Notes: a model not told the origin generated them from the letters alone. Positions 53,986 through 63,810 are shown, counted from the stretch's first letter. The stretch: DNA of 64,000 nucleotides from Desulforhabdus amnigena (GCF_027925305.1 NZ_BSDR01000001.1:1143001-1207000); one strand, 5' to 3'. Program-made: numbers and translations.

Positions 53986-55113
53986 GTGAAAGGAAAACGA
54001 TTGAAAAAAGGCGGTTCGTTACCCATTCCTGATATGGAGGGAGCGGAGGATCATCTTGAAGTCGGCTCGCTCCCGAGCAAGTCCCTCCCCGGCATGTGCA
54101 ACGGGCAAGATGTTGTTCAGATTGCAAGGGAGGTTCTTCGCATTGAAGCGGAGGGCATCCTTCATCTTTTGGAGCACTTCGATGAAAAGTTCGCCCTGGC
54201 CGTGCAGTGGATTTATGAAGCACGCGGCCGGGTCATTGTAACGGGGATCGGCAAGTCGGGTATCGTGGGCCGCAAGATTGTCGCCACACTGAGCAGCACC
54301 GGTACCCCCGCTCTCTTCATCCATCCCGTGGAAGCCATGCACGGGGATCTCGGAATGGTGCGTGCTGAAGACATTGTGCTGGCCCTTTCCAACAGCGGAG
54401 AAACCGACGAGCTGAATATCATTCTTCCCAGCCTTCGAAACATTGGAACGCGGGTGATCGCTTTCACCGGCAACCTTTCTTCAACGCTCGCCGGATACAG
54501 CGATCTTGCCATTTATACGGGCGTTCTCCGTGAAGCCTGCCCCCTGGGGCTGGCGCCAACGGCAAGCACAACGGCTCAACTCGCCATGGGCGATGCCTTG
54601 GCGGTCGCTCTCATCCGGGTTCGCAACTTTCAGGTTCAGGATTTTCGCCGCTTCCATCCGGGTGGTCATCTCGGGGAGCGCCTTCAGGTCCCCCTCTATG
54701 AAGTCATGCGCCAGGGGGGTGAAATCCCCATGGTACGCGAAACGGCCCATGTTCCCGAAGCGCTGAGGGAAATGAGCGACAAAGGACTCGGGGCGACCCT
54801 CATTGTAAGCAGCACGGGCAAACTCCTGGGAATTTTCACTGATGGTGATCTACGCCGAAGCCTCAACACATACACTGATCTCAGCAAAAAAACGATTCAA
54901 GAGATCATGACCCCCAACCCCCGATCCATTTCGGCAGATCATTCCGTGGCGGATGCGCTGGAAATGATGGAACAGCATCTAATCACCGTCATGCCTGTCG
55001 TAGACTCCGAAGGGGGTCTGCAGGGGATCCTGCATTTGCACGATCTCCTTGGAAAAGGCAGAATTCGTTTCACGCGGCAGTCGGAACAACGAGGAAATGC
55101 TGAAGTCCTTTAA
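53986..55113 (+). CDS. kdsD: Arabinose-5-phosphate isomerase (SIS-CBS-CBS)
   Basis: KdsD/KpsF interconverts ribulose-5-phosphate and arabinose-5-phosphate, the first step to Kdo. A SIS domain (TGIGKSGIVGRKIVATLSSTGTPALFIHPVEAMHGDLGMV ... ALSNSGETDEL ... CPLGLAPTASTTAQLAMGDALAVAL) is followed by two CBS domains (EIPMVRETAHVPEALREMSDKGLGATLIV; IMTPNPRSISADHSVADALEMMEQHLITVMPVVDSEGGLQGILHLHDLL). The frame begins with GTG at 53986 and gives 375 residues, about 45 more than the E. coli enzyme; ATGs at 54034 and 54094 would shorten it to 359 or 339 residues, and homology begins only near residue 37, so the start is uncertain. Confidence 0.92.
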   Translation: MKGKRLKKGGSLPIPDMEGAEDHLEVGSLPSKSLPGMCNGQDVVQIAREVLRIEAEGILHLLEHFDEKFALAVQWIYEARGRVIVTGIGKSGIVGRKIVATLSSTGTPALFIHPVEAMHGDLGMVRAEDIVLALSNSGETDELNIILPSLRNIGTRVIAFTGNLSSTLAGYSDLAIYTGVLREACPLGLAPTASTTAQLAMGDALAVALIRVRNFQVQDFRRFHPGGHLGERLQVPLYEVMRQGGEIPMVRETAHVPEALREMSDKGLGATLIVSSTGKLLGIFTDGDLRRSLNTYTDLSKKTIQEIMTPNPRSISADHSVADALEMMEQHLITVMPVVDSEGGLQGILHLHDLLGKGRIRFTRQSEQRGNAEVL

Positions 55114-55643
55114 AGCAAAAGGACACAAACAATCAATCTTTCCTATTTTCGCGTCTCTCCCTTGCATCCACTTTGCAAACGAAATATGAAGAAAAAAGCC
55201 TCTCATCCCCTCATCAACCCTCAGAAGAATAAATTTACCCATAAGGGCTCAACTATTTACAATCACCTGCCGATTGTTATCGTGGCTGACCTGTCTCTCT
55301 CCCCTGACCGGCACACGGAATGCCGCAGGTGAAGGCAATCACCATGGACCTCGAGGAAGGCAGACAAATGTTCTGTCAGAACCTTGGAGTCCAACATGCA
55401 ATGGTTATTGAATTCATGCAGAACTTTTTTAAAACAGTCCCCCTTCAAAGGGGGACTGAAGGGGATATTTTTCGAGCTTTACCCTCCCTGCCACCATCGA
55501 GGGGGAAATCAATTTAAGTAGTTTGTTTTGTTAAAAAATTTTGTCCGGGTGCTTAATTGAAGATTGGTCATAATTGGAATAGGTGAATAAGCCGACCGAT
55601 TCACCCATTCAGCAATCTTGGTGCTTCGCAGTAGAACGACCTC
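55114..55643. other. Intergenic region between kdsD and the hybrid kinase gene
   Basis: About 530 bases with no recognisable gene. A 24-base perfect palindrome-like hairpin at 55435-55458 belongs to a C-run/G-run repeat. Just before the kinase start there is little ribosome binding sequence and an AT-rich stretch (55518-55590) that could hold its promoter, not resolved. Confidence 0.4.
55435..55510. repeat. C-run/G-run repeat fragment with perfect hairpin
   Basis: The bases cagtccccctt-ca-aagggggactg (55435-55458) form an 11-bp perfect hairpin, followed by gaaggggat and, to 55510, accctccctg...atcgagggggaaatc. This resembles the inner core of the elements at 12894, 17145 and 48991 without their terminal repeats, so it may be a decayed relative. 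Confidence 0.5.
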
Positions 55644-58600
55644 ATGAGACATACCTTTGAACGCACAAGGAACACACGTATCAAACTATGGATCCCCTTG
55701 CTGGCGGCGGCTGCGCTGCTGGCAGGGCTTGGCCGGTTCTGCGCCGAATGGCGCGCCGGGAATGCGGATGCCGATTTGCGTGCTCGACTGCTCCGGCAAG
55801 TGGTACAAATTTCCCGCGCCATCAACCCCGACCTGGCGAGAAAGCTCACCTTCACGGAGGCGGACAAAGGTTCACCGGCATATGAGCGCCTCCGCGAGCA
55901 GATGACCGCCTATGGGCGCTTGATTCCCCAGCGCGGCATCTACAGCATGGCCCTGCGCAATGGCGCCCTGCTCTTCGGGCCCGAGAACTACGCCGGTGAC
56001 GATCCCATGGCGAGCTCGCCGGGGACTGTACATCAGAAACCGGCACCGGAGAACTATGAGGTATTCGCCAAAGGCAAGCCGGTGACGATAGGACCTATGA
56101 CGGACGAATTCGGGACCTTCGTCTCGGCCCTGGCCCCCGTCTTCGACCCGCGCACCGGCGAGGTGCTCATGGTGGTCGGTATGGATATCCCGGCCGATGA
56201 CTGGCAGGCTGCCGTCAACGCTGCCCGCCGGGGCCCGGAGCTGATCACTTTTCTCATCCTTTTGCTGATTCTGCTCGTCGCGGGAGGCATCTACTGGCGC
56301 AACCGGCTTATCATGGCGCATGCTCTGCCGCTCAGGCACATGGAGACCGTTTTGATCGGCGTGCTCGGTCTCACCCTGACGGCCGTGACAACATGCCTGC
56401 TGCGCGAGGCGGAGCAACGGGAACAGGCGAGGATTTTTGTCGAATATAGCGATTCCAGGATGGAGGCGATTCAGAGCGTGTTCCGTGGAATCCGGGAGGA
56501 CCTTGCGTCCATCGCGCGTTTTTGCGAAGCCAGCCAACACATAGACAGACAGGAGTTCGCCACTTTCGCTGAGCCCCTGGCAAGGTCATCGACCGTCGAG
56601 GGATACCAATGGGTTGCTCTCGTGCCGGAGAAAGAGAGGGCGCGGTTCGAGGCCGAAGTCCAGAGCGAGGAGTTCGTGGATTTCCCGATCTGGGAAAAGA
56701 CGGCGCAGGGGGATCAGTGCCGGCCTTTGAGACGCACAGTCTACTTCCCTGTCCGTTATGTGGTGCCCTGGATCGATAACAAAAAGGATGTGGGATTTGA
56801 CATGGGGTCGGAACCGCTGCATCGGGCGGCGATCGATAAAGCCGTTGCCACGGGCCTGCCGACGGCTGTAAATCCCATCTCCATGCTCCCCGACGGCGTT
56901 GAAGGGCCCGGCATGCTCGTCATGCAGCCCGTTTTCGCCCAGGAGACTCACTCCGGCAAAGCTCGAAACGGTGCTGGACCGGGGCGGCCTCTTCGCGGTT
57001 TCGCCGCGGGGATTCTGCGTCTGCAAGACATTCTCAAAGTTGAGTTGACGCGGTTCGCCGCGGAAGTATCCTTCATGGATGTGTGCCTGTTGGACTTGAT
57101 GGGCCCGCAGGGGCCTACGCTTCTGGCCACTTACCCGTATGAACGCGCTAGCAACCGTCCTGCCATCGTGGACGAGGATTATCTCCACCGATCCCCTCTT
57201 ACCCAAATATTTCCAGTATTCGCGTTCGGCCGCGCATTCGCGCTTGTCTACCACCCGACTTCCGAGTTTTACGCCTTGCATCCCCTGAGGCAGGGCTGGA
57301 TGGGCGGATGTGCAGGACTGTTCATGACTATTGTACTCACATTGTTCGTCGGCTTCCTGCGCAATCGCCAGGCGTATCTGGAATCCCAGGTGAAGGCGCG
57401 CACCGCAGAGGTCGATGAGCGTGAAAAACAGTTCCGGGACCTGTTTGAAAACGCCTTAAGCGGTATAGCCCTCTGCGAGATCGTTCCAGACGAACACGGG
57501 AACCCCGTGGACTACATTTACCTTCATGCCAACGCGGCGTTTGAAAAGCACACTGGGCTGCGCGTTGCGGATATCCTGGGCAAACGGGCCACGCAGGTTC
57601 GCCCCGGCATCGAGAACACGGGCCTTCTCCAAATGTTTGGCAAAGTTGCCATGGGCGGAGAAGCCGTCGCTTTTGAACTGTTTCTTGAACCGGCGCAGCG
57701 CTACTACAGCATCAACGCGTATCCCATGGGTGAGGGCCGGTTTGCCTTTGTCCTTTTCAATATAACCGAGCGCAAACGGGCCGAAGAAGCTGTACTGGAA
57801 CTGGCGGGTCGCCTTCAGCATTACCTGTCTATCAGCCCGATTATCACCTACGCCCTCAAAATAGAGGGCGATGGCATACAGTCCACATGGGTTAGCGAAA
57901 ACATCCAGGAGATACTGGGGTATACAGTGGAAGAAGCTCTGGAGCCAGGCTGGTGGGCCATGCATCTGCATCCTGGAGACCGTGAAGAGGTTTTGAAAAA
58001 CACGACCCACTTGTTTGAAAAGGGAAACCTTACCCACGAATACCGTTTTCTTCGCAAGGACGGCAGCATACTCTGGATAAACGACCAACTTCAGATCACG
58101 AAGGATAATAGCGGTGACGCCAAGGAAGTTGTAGGCGCATGGACCGATATCACTGCACAAAAAGAGGCGGAAGCGGAGTTCAAGAAACTAGAGGCGCAGT
58201 TTCACCAAGCCCAGAAAATGGAGGCTGTAGGAAGGCTTGCAGGCGGTGTGGCCCACGACTTCAACAACATGCTCGGGGTGATCCAGGGATATACCGAATT
58301 GGCATTGATGGAACTGACCGGGCAAGACTCGGTCCGTAACCATCTGGAAGAAGTAATGTCCGCCGCGAACCGTTCTGCCGACCTTGTGCGCCATTTGCTG
58401 GCCTTCGCCCGCAGGCAAACGGTCAGCCCCGTGGTACTCAACCTGAACGACACTCTCTCGGGGATGCTCAAGATGTTCCGTCGGATTATTGGTGAGGACA
58501 TCGAACTGGCGTGGATACCGGGCCATGAACTCTGGGAAGTCAAGATCGATCCCTCCCAGATCGACCAGATCCTGGCCAACCTGGTGGTCAACGCCCGCGA

Positions 58601-59339
58601 TGCCATTGCCGGGGCGGGGAAAATCACCATCGAGACGGACAATGTGAAGCTCGATCCGGCTTATTGCGCCGTCCATGCGGAATGCATTCCCGGAGAGTAT
58701 GTGCGGCTGGCGGTGAGCGACGACGGCTGCGGCATGGAGAGGGAGATGCTGACCAAAATTTTCGAGCCCTTTTTCACCACCAAGGAACTGGGCAAGGGGA
58801 CCGGTTTGGGTCTTTCGACCGTGTTCGGAATCGTCAAGCAGAACGGCGGCTGCATCAACGTTTACAGCGAGCCCGAAAAAGGGACGACTTTCAAGATTTA
58901 CCTGCCCCGGTTCAAGGCCGGGCGCATTGATGCCGCGGTGGAAAGCGAGGCGGCAGCGCCGCATAGAGGCACGGAAACCGTGCTCCTCGTGGAGGACGAA
59001 AAGGCGATGCTGGAGCTCGCCAAGGAGATGCTCCAACGGCTGGGGTATGCGGTGCTTTGCGCCGGAACCCCGCAAACTGCGATGCGCCTCCTAGCCGGGG
59101 AATACTCGGGACCCGTTCATCTCCTGATCACGGACGTGGTGATGCCGGAAATGAATGGACGGGAATTGGCAAAGAAGCTCAAGCCGATTCAACCGAACAT
59201 GAAGGTTCTGTACATGTCGGGCTACACGGCCGATGTGATCGCCCACCGGGGCGTCCTGGAAAAAGGTGTGAACTTCATCCAGAAGCCATTTTCAATGAAG
59301 TCCCTGGCGGAAAAAGTCCGCAAGGCGCTGGAAGATTAG
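55644..59339 (+). CDS. CHASE-domain hybrid sensor histidine kinase
   Basis: A 1231-residue inner-membrane hybrid kinase. Predicted parts: membrane helix 1 (about 14-30), a periplasmic region (31-195), helices 2 and 3 (about 199-216 and 233-252), a CHASE-type periplasmic domain (about 265-545; VEGYQWVALVPEKERARFEAEVQ, and VMQPVF), helix 4 (about 552-572), PAS1 (about 592-715), PAS2 (about 725-850), HisKA with His871 (GGVAHDFNNMLGVIQGYTELAL), ATPase domain (NLVVNARDAI, FEPFFTTKELGKGTGLGLSTVFGIVKQNGG) and a C-terminal receiver (about 1110-1231) with Asp1164 (LLITDVVMPEMNG). The double extracytoplasmic sensing arrangement is notable. Its coding sequence looks more GC-rich than its neighbours (impression, not calculated). 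It precedes a receiver-GAF-PAS gene by 60 bases. Confidence 0.92.
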   Translation: MRHTFERTRNTRIKLWIPLLAAAALLAGLGRFCAEWRAGNADADLRARLLRQVVQISRAINPDLARKLTFTEADKGSPAYERLREQMTAYGRLIPQRGIYSMALRNGALLFGPENYAGDDPMASSPGTVHQKPAPENYEVFAKGKPVTIGPMTDEFGTFVSALAPVFDPRTGEVLMVVGMDIPADDWQAAVNAARRGPELITFLILLLILLVAGGIYWRNRLIMAHALPLRHMETVLIGVLGLTLTAVTTCLLREAEQREQARIFVEYSDSRMEAIQSVFRGIREDLASIARFCEASQHIDRQEFATFAEPLARSSTVEGYQWVALVPEKERARFEAEVQSEEFVDFPIWEKTAQGDQCRPLRRTVYFPVRYVVPWIDNKKDVGFDMGSEPLHRAAIDKAVATGLPTAVNPISMLPDGVEGPGMLVMQPVFAQETHSGKARNGAGPGRPLRGFAAGILRLQDILKVELTRFAAEVSFMDVCLLDLMGPQGPTLLATYPYERASNRPAIVDEDYLHRSPLTQIFPVFAFGRAFALVYHPTSEFYALHPLRQGWMGGCAGLFMTIVLTLFVGFLRNRQAYLESQVKARTAEVDEREKQFRDLFENALSGIALCEIVPDEHGNPVDYIYLHANAAFEKHTGLRVADILGKRATQVRPGIENTGLLQMFGKVAMGGEAVAFELFLEPAQRYYSINAYPMGEGRFAFVLFNITERKRAEEAVLELAGRLQHYLSISPIITYALKIEGDGIQSTWVSENIQEILGYTVEEALEPGWWAMHLHPGDREEVLKNTTHLFEKGNLTHEYRFLRKDGSILWINDQLQITKDNSGDAKEVVGAWTDITAQKEAEAEFKKLEAQFHQAQKMEAVGRLAGGVAHDFNNMLGVIQGYTELALMELTGQDSVRNHLEEVMSAANRSADLVRHLLAFARRQTVSPVVLNLNDTLSGMLKMFRRIIGEDIELAWIPGHELWEVKIDPSQIDQILANLVVNARDAIAGAGKITIETDNVKLDPAYCAVHAECIPGEYVRLAVSDDGCGMEREMLTKIFEPFFTTKELGKGTGLGLSTVFGIVKQNGGCINVYSEPEKGTTFKIYLPRFKAGRIDAAVESEAAAPHRGTETVLLVEDEKAMLELAKEMLQRLGYAVLCAGTPQTAMRLLAGEYSGPVHLLITDVVMPEMNGRELAKKLKPIQPNMKVLYMSGYTADVIAHRGVLEKGVNFIQKPFSMKSLAEKVRKALED

Positions 59340-59399
59340 CGCCTGCGGGTCCAGCAAGGTATCCATTTCGGTTCAGGGAAGATTCACAAGGAGCAATCG

Positions 59400-60875
59400 A
59401 TGAACTCATCCGTCACACACATTCTCGTCGTGGACGACGAGGAAAAATACCGGAAAATGTTGCAGCTCATGCTCGAAAAGATTGGCTACAAATGTGAATT
59501 GGCTGCGAATGCATCTGAAGCCTTGGACAAGATCAGGAACACGGAATTCGATATGGTGATTTCCGACATAAGGATGCCGGGCAAGGATGGTATTGAATTG
59601 ATGCGAGAAGCTTTGAAGATATCCCCCGATCTCAAATTCATCATCATTACAGGCCATGCTGCCGATTACTCCTACAGCGACATCATTGCCGGTGGCGCCA
59701 CGGATTTCATCAGCAAGCCTTTTGAAATGGGAAAGCTCAAAGCAAAAATAGAGCGGATCGAAAGAGAGCGGAACATCTTGCAGCAGCTGCAGCAGGCCAA
59801 CGAAAAATTGTCTGAGGAAACAAGGGTCAGCACATTGTTTGCCGAACTCTCCAGGCAGCTCATCTCTTCCGATTCCATCGATGAGACCGGTCGGCTGGTG
59901 CTGGATTATGCCAAACGCCTGACGGAGAGTTCCATCGGCTACACGGGGTACATCGATCAGAAGACGGGATACCTGATGACTCCTTCCATGAGCGAAGAGG
60001 CGTACAAAGGATGCCGGGCGGGGGAAAAAGATTCCAACATTTTGAAACATTTCAAAAAATCAAGCGAATGCGTCTTGCAGGAAGGAAAAACCATCCTGGT
60101 GAATACCCCTCATGAAGCCCCCCACGCCACTGGTGTCTCTTCGGAAGATTTCTCCACCCACAGGTTTCTTTCGGCTCCGGCAATGCTGAATGGAAGGCTG
60201 CTGGGTCAGGTGGCCGTGGCCGATTCGAGACGAGACTATGAAGAAAGGGACCTCGCGATGATTGAACGGCTCGCCGCCCTTTATGCGCTGGCCATTCAAC
60301 GCATATCGTTGGAAAAGGAACTCAAGAAGACAACGGAATATCTCGAGGATGTATTTGACAACTCTGTTGCCGCCATTGGGATTGTCGACCGCCACGGACG
60401 GTCGGTAAAATGGAATAAATCCGCAACGGCCCTCTTTGGCTATACTCTCGATGAATTGAAAGAAAAGCGGGTTTTTGAACTCTACCCCGATAAGGATGCT
60501 CTTGAAGTGATGCTGACCCGCTTACGGCAAGAGGGGCACGTGAGCCGCTATGAAATCGACTTGAAGCGAAAAGACGGGACCATTGCCCCCTTTGAAGTGA
60601 GCATCAGCCTCCTGAAAGACGAAAGCAACATCACCACGGGCAGTCTTTGTGTGGCGATGGACCTGAGCGATTTAAAGAGAGCGATGAATGAAATCCGGAC
60701 GGCGAATGTTCTGCTCGAGAAGGAAATTTCCATGCGCAAACAAATCGAAGAGGAACTTCGCGAGGCTCGGGATCAGCTCGAAAAACTGCTGGAGGAGCGT
60801 ACGGCCAAACTTTTCATGGCTGGTGATATTCTGAAGCGCAGCATTGGCAGAATCAGGGACATTACCGAAGGATAA
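59400..60875 (+). CDS. Receiver-GAF-PAS protein without output domain
   Basis: A 491-residue cytoplasmic signalling protein. An N-terminal receiver (about 1-125) has DDEE at the acidic pocket, phospho-acceptor Asp56 (MVISDIRMPGKDG), and Lys in DFISKPF. A GAF-like domain (about 145-305; STLFAELSRQLISSDSIDETGRLVLDYA ... FLSAPAMLNGRLLGQVAVADSRRDYEERDLAMIERLAALYALAIQ) and a PAS domain (about 318-435) follow, ending in a long coiled coil (EEELREARDQLEKLLEERTAKLFMAGDIL) and a short tail. No kinase, cyclase or DNA-binding domain is present. The strong AAGGAG precedes the ATG. It likely receives phosphate from the upstream hybrid kinase and acts through its coiled coil on a partner, possibly the coiled-coil proteins downstream. 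Confidence 0.85.
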   Translation: MNSSVTHILVVDDEEKYRKMLQLMLEKIGYKCELAANASEALDKIRNTEFDMVISDIRMPGKDGIELMREALKISPDLKFIIITGHAADYSYSDIIAGGATDFISKPFEMGKLKAKIERIERERNILQQLQQANEKLSEETRVSTLFAELSRQLISSDSIDETGRLVLDYAKRLTESSIGYTGYIDQKTGYLMTPSMSEEAYKGCRAGEKDSNILKHFKKSSECVLQEGKTILVNTPHEAPHATGVSSEDFSTHRFLSAPAMLNGRLLGQVAVADSRRDYEERDLAMIERLAALYALAIQRISLEKELKKTTEYLEDVFDNSVAAIGIVDRHGRSVKWNKSATALFGYTLDELKEKRVFELYPDKDALEVMLTRLRQEGHVSRYEIDLKRKDGTIAPFEVSISLLKDESNITTGSLCVAMDLSDLKRAMNEIRTANVLLEKEISMRKQIEEELREARDQLEKLLEERTAKLFMAGDILKRSIGRIRDITEG

Positions 60876-60997
60876 TCAGATGTAGATGCACAGGCTACCT
60901 TGGAGTTTTTCATTAACCATTTATCTTAAGGTTGGAGAAATGGAAGAGATCCGTGATCCCAATACAATCTTTACGAAAAAAGAGAGAGGGACTCGAT

Positions 60998-62563
60998 ATG
61001 GCGGAAAAGCGGAAGCTGAGATGGTTCGATCATCTCATAAAGCGATGGCGCGGGGCGGAACTACCGGTTGAAACAGCCCGGCAGCAAATCAAAAAGCCAT
61101 CCTCGGCAGAAGCAAAAAATAGTTCCGACATGCTCACGGCGTCTCCTGATGTTGTCTCGCCCAAGACTTCAGCGATTGCGGAAAAGCTTACTAAACTCAA
61201 GAACGCCCTCGAATTTGAACCTGAAGTGATCACCCGCCTCGAAGAAGTACATTCTTCCCAGGAACTGCTCCTGTATATGCATGAGGTTTTACTCTTCAAG
61301 TTTCTCGGCATACGGGAGACCGGTCTCCTAAGTCAGGCATCCTCTCAAGCGATCGATACGCTCAAGACAAAACTGAATGCCATGCTGGCAAATCCAGAGC
61401 CTTCCGAATCCGAAGGGAAAAGCCTGGATGCCAAGAAACTTTTCAATGAGAACAAAAACTTGAAAAAACAAATTCAAGCCCTCCATTCCCGGTATGTGAA
61501 GAGCGGCGTTATCTCCGAGAGGGAGTTGGAGCTCGAACAGGAATGTGATTACTTGAAAAAGCGCGTAGCGCAGTTCAAGTCGTATTTGCAGGCTTACAAA
61601 AAGAGCAGGGAGCAGCTGGCGGCGGCACAGGAAAAAATCCGGAGCTTGTGGGCAAAAAATAGCCTCCTCACGTCCAAGGTGGAACACCAGAGAGGGTTGC
61701 TGGCGTCCATTACCGCAAACCAACCCGAACAACAGGAATTCATCTCGAAGATCAAAACGCTCGACGATGAAAACGAACAGCTAAAAGCGGCCATTGAAAG
61801 ACAATCCAGCCTGCTCGACAAATTCTACGAGCAACTTCAGGACGATTCACCTGCCAAGGGGTTGGTCAAGGGATTGATGGATGAGCGCGTGCGCCTGATG
61901 AACGAGCTGAACGATAACGTGTCCCGGCTGGAAGTCCTGGAAATGGAAAGACCCCCGAAGAGCCTGCAGGAAAGTTATGAAACATTGGAGGATGAAAACA
62001 TTCATTTGAAGAGCCTTGTCGCGGCGAAGGGGTCTGTTTCTGAATGGATGGAAGCGGGGAATCCGGGTGCGTCCGATCAGAAAGCGCTCACCGAGCTTTT
62101 GAAGAAGGAAAACGAAGAATTGAAACATCTGTTGCGGGTCAAGAAAGAACAGGTCAAAGTCCTTTCCACAAGCACCTCCAATCGTCCTATGATGAGGGTG
62201 ATCATGAAGCTGAAGGGGGAAAATGCGCAGTTGAAGAAGGAGAGCGGATACAAGGATGAAATCGTACGCCGCCTTGAACAGGAACGGGACGAACTCAAGG
62301 GGCAGATTTCCGACAGTGCGGCATTGGCCCGGCACGCAAGGCAAATGAAAACCGAGCTGGAATATTTTCAAAAGCTTGTCAATTCCCTTAGACCGTTAGA
62401 AGTTCAATACAAGTCCCTGAAAAAGGAATACTCGGCTGTTTCCAGCAAATATGAAGCCCTGCTTGTTGAAAACCGCGAGGTGAACCAGAAGCTGAACAGG
62501 CTGCGTGCTGAACACACCCTCCTGATCAACGAATATGAGAACCTTTTTGGTAAGTCTCTATGA
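60998..62563 (+). CDS. Coiled-coil protein of unknown function, paralogue 1
   Basis: A 521-residue protein with no membrane segment or signal peptide. The start is set at the ATG at 60998 behind GAGAGGG; an in-frame ATG at 60932 has weaker support. After a basic N-terminus (MAEKRKLRWFDHLIKRW) and a Pro/Ser-rich linker, most of the chain is predicted coiled coil rich in Glu, Lys, Leu and Gln. I do not recognise a family. It aligns along much of its length with the next gene product: LLTSKVEHQRGLLASI against LVSKIEHQARLIRSL, and SLQESYETLEDENIHLKSL against DLMESFERLSEENIRLHKM. Position after a hybrid kinase and a receiver protein suggests a structural output or scaffold role (inference). It overlaps the next gene by four bases. 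Confidence 0.75.
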   Translation: MAEKRKLRWFDHLIKRWRGAELPVETARQQIKKPSSAEAKNSSDMLTASPDVVSPKTSAIAEKLTKLKNALEFEPEVITRLEEVHSSQELLLYMHEVLLFKFLGIRETGLLSQASSQAIDTLKTKLNAMLANPEPSESEGKSLDAKKLFNENKNLKKQIQALHSRYVKSGVISERELELEQECDYLKKRVAQFKSYLQAYKKSREQLAAAQEKIRSLWAKNSLLTSKVEHQRGLLASITANQPEQQEFISKIKTLDDENEQLKAAIERQSSLLDKFYEQLQDDSPAKGLVKGLMDERVRLMNELNDNVSRLEVLEMERPPKSLQESYETLEDENIHLKSLVAAKGSVSEWMEAGNPGASDQKALTELLKKENEELKHLLRVKKEQVKVLSTSTSNRPMMRVIMKLKGENAQLKKESGYKDEIVRRLEQERDELKGQISDSAALARHARQMKTELEYFQKLVNSLRPLEVQYKSLKKEYSAVSSKYEALLVENREVNQKLNRLRAEHTLLINEYENLFGKSL

Positions 62564-63810
62564 GAATGACTATGTTCAATAAGGAAAACAAGAAGTTGAT
62601 TTCCAGGTTGGTGAATCTTCTGGAACGTTGTTTCTTTAGCGATGGAAGCCCCCGCAAAATCAAGGAAGGTTGCCCGGAAGTACAAGACCTTCGTAACCAA
62701 AACGACGAACTGAATGAGCGGATAGAAAATTTACACACGAAGTACATGCAGGCAAATCTGCAGCCCGATAGGGAACTTTCGTTCAAGACCGAAATCGGAC
62801 TTCTTAAAGAGAAGCTCAGAGAAGCAAGATTGAAATTAGCCCTGACTGAAAAGAAACTGAAAGTTTTGATGCCTTATCAGGAAATGGTTCAAAGTCTGAA
62901 ACTAAAGAACGGTTCACTCGTTTCAAAGATCGAGCACCAGGCCAGACTGATTCGATCATTAATAGAAAATGATTCAAAGCAGCAAAAGTTTCTTTCCACC
63001 ATAGAAAAGCTGGTCGAAGAGAACCGCAAACTCAAGACCGAGCTCCGACAGAAATCCCAATTGCTCGGCCAACTCCAGAAATATCTCCCGCCCACTTCTT
63101 TGGATGTCGTCCAGAAACTGGTTGAAAAAAACGCACGTCTTCATGCTTTCATCGAAGAAAAAGATGCCCAACTGGAAGGCATGATAACTCCTGCCGACTG
63201 TGAAAACGACCTGATGGAGTCTTTTGAGAGACTGAGCGAAGAAAACATCCGCCTTCATAAAATGAAAGAAGCGAAGCAGTGCCTGGGTGACTTCATTGAG
63301 AAAAAGGGGAAAGGGGACCCAAACCAGGTCATTGAAGCTCTCAAGATGGAAAATCAACTTCTGGAACTCACGCACAACACCAGGGAAGAAGAAATCGAGT
63401 ACTTCGCTGCTGAACCTTCGCTTAGACCACTGATCAGAGCTCAGATAAAAAAAAGGAATGAATACAAGCAGATTTTCATGGAAAACCGGATCCAGGATCA
63501 GTTCTCTCGTTACCAGCAAGACGAGAAAAAGTGTCTTCAGGCACAAGCCCGCGAAAAAACGGCACTTATCAGAGAAAATCACGATCTGAAAGCGGAACTT
63601 GACACTCGTGAGAGGCGTTGGACTGATTTACTGAGAAGAGCCGAGTCACAATGTAAGGCTTTGAACAACGAGAAAAATCAAATCTGGTCCAAGTACCAGG
63701 ATGCACTCGCAGTTAACCATGACCTGCACTGGAAACTGACGGAAATGAGAAACGAGTATGATTCACTCAAAAGAGCGGTCGAAAAGGTTTTTATTCCTAC
63801 CCTGAAATGA
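62560..63810 (+). CDS. Coiled-coil protein of unknown function, paralogue 2
   Basis: A 416-residue coiled-coil protein, tandem paralogue of the preceding gene and translationally coupled to it (ATGA overlap). Shared blocks include RELSFKTEIGLLKEKL near residue 70, SKIEHQARLI near 120 and EENIRLHKMKEA near 230. It lacks the basic N-terminal extension of its paralogue and is shorter at the C-terminus. Codon use is less GC-rich than the kinase genes upstream (visual impression). No catalytic motif, membrane segment or known domain is visible. It is the last gene in the window; a third copy downstream cannot be excluded. Confidence 0.75.
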   Translation: MRMTMFNKENKKLISRLVNLLERCFFSDGSPRKIKEGCPEVQDLRNQNDELNERIENLHTKYMQANLQPDRELSFKTEIGLLKEKLREARLKLALTEKKLKVLMPYQEMVQSLKLKNGSLVSKIEHQARLIRSLIENDSKQQKFLSTIEKLVEENRKLKTELRQKSQLLGQLQKYLPPTSLDVVQKLVEKNARLHAFIEEKDAQLEGMITPADCENDLMESFERLSEENIRLHKMKEAKQCLGDFIEKKGKGDPNQVIEALKMENQLLELTHNTREEEIEYFAAEPSLRPLIRAQIKKRNEYKQIFMENRIQDQFSRYQQDEKKCLQAQAREKTALIRENHDLKAELDTRERRWTDLLRRAESQCKALNNEKNQIWSKYQDALAVNHDLHWKLTEMRNEYDSLKRAVEKVFIPTLK

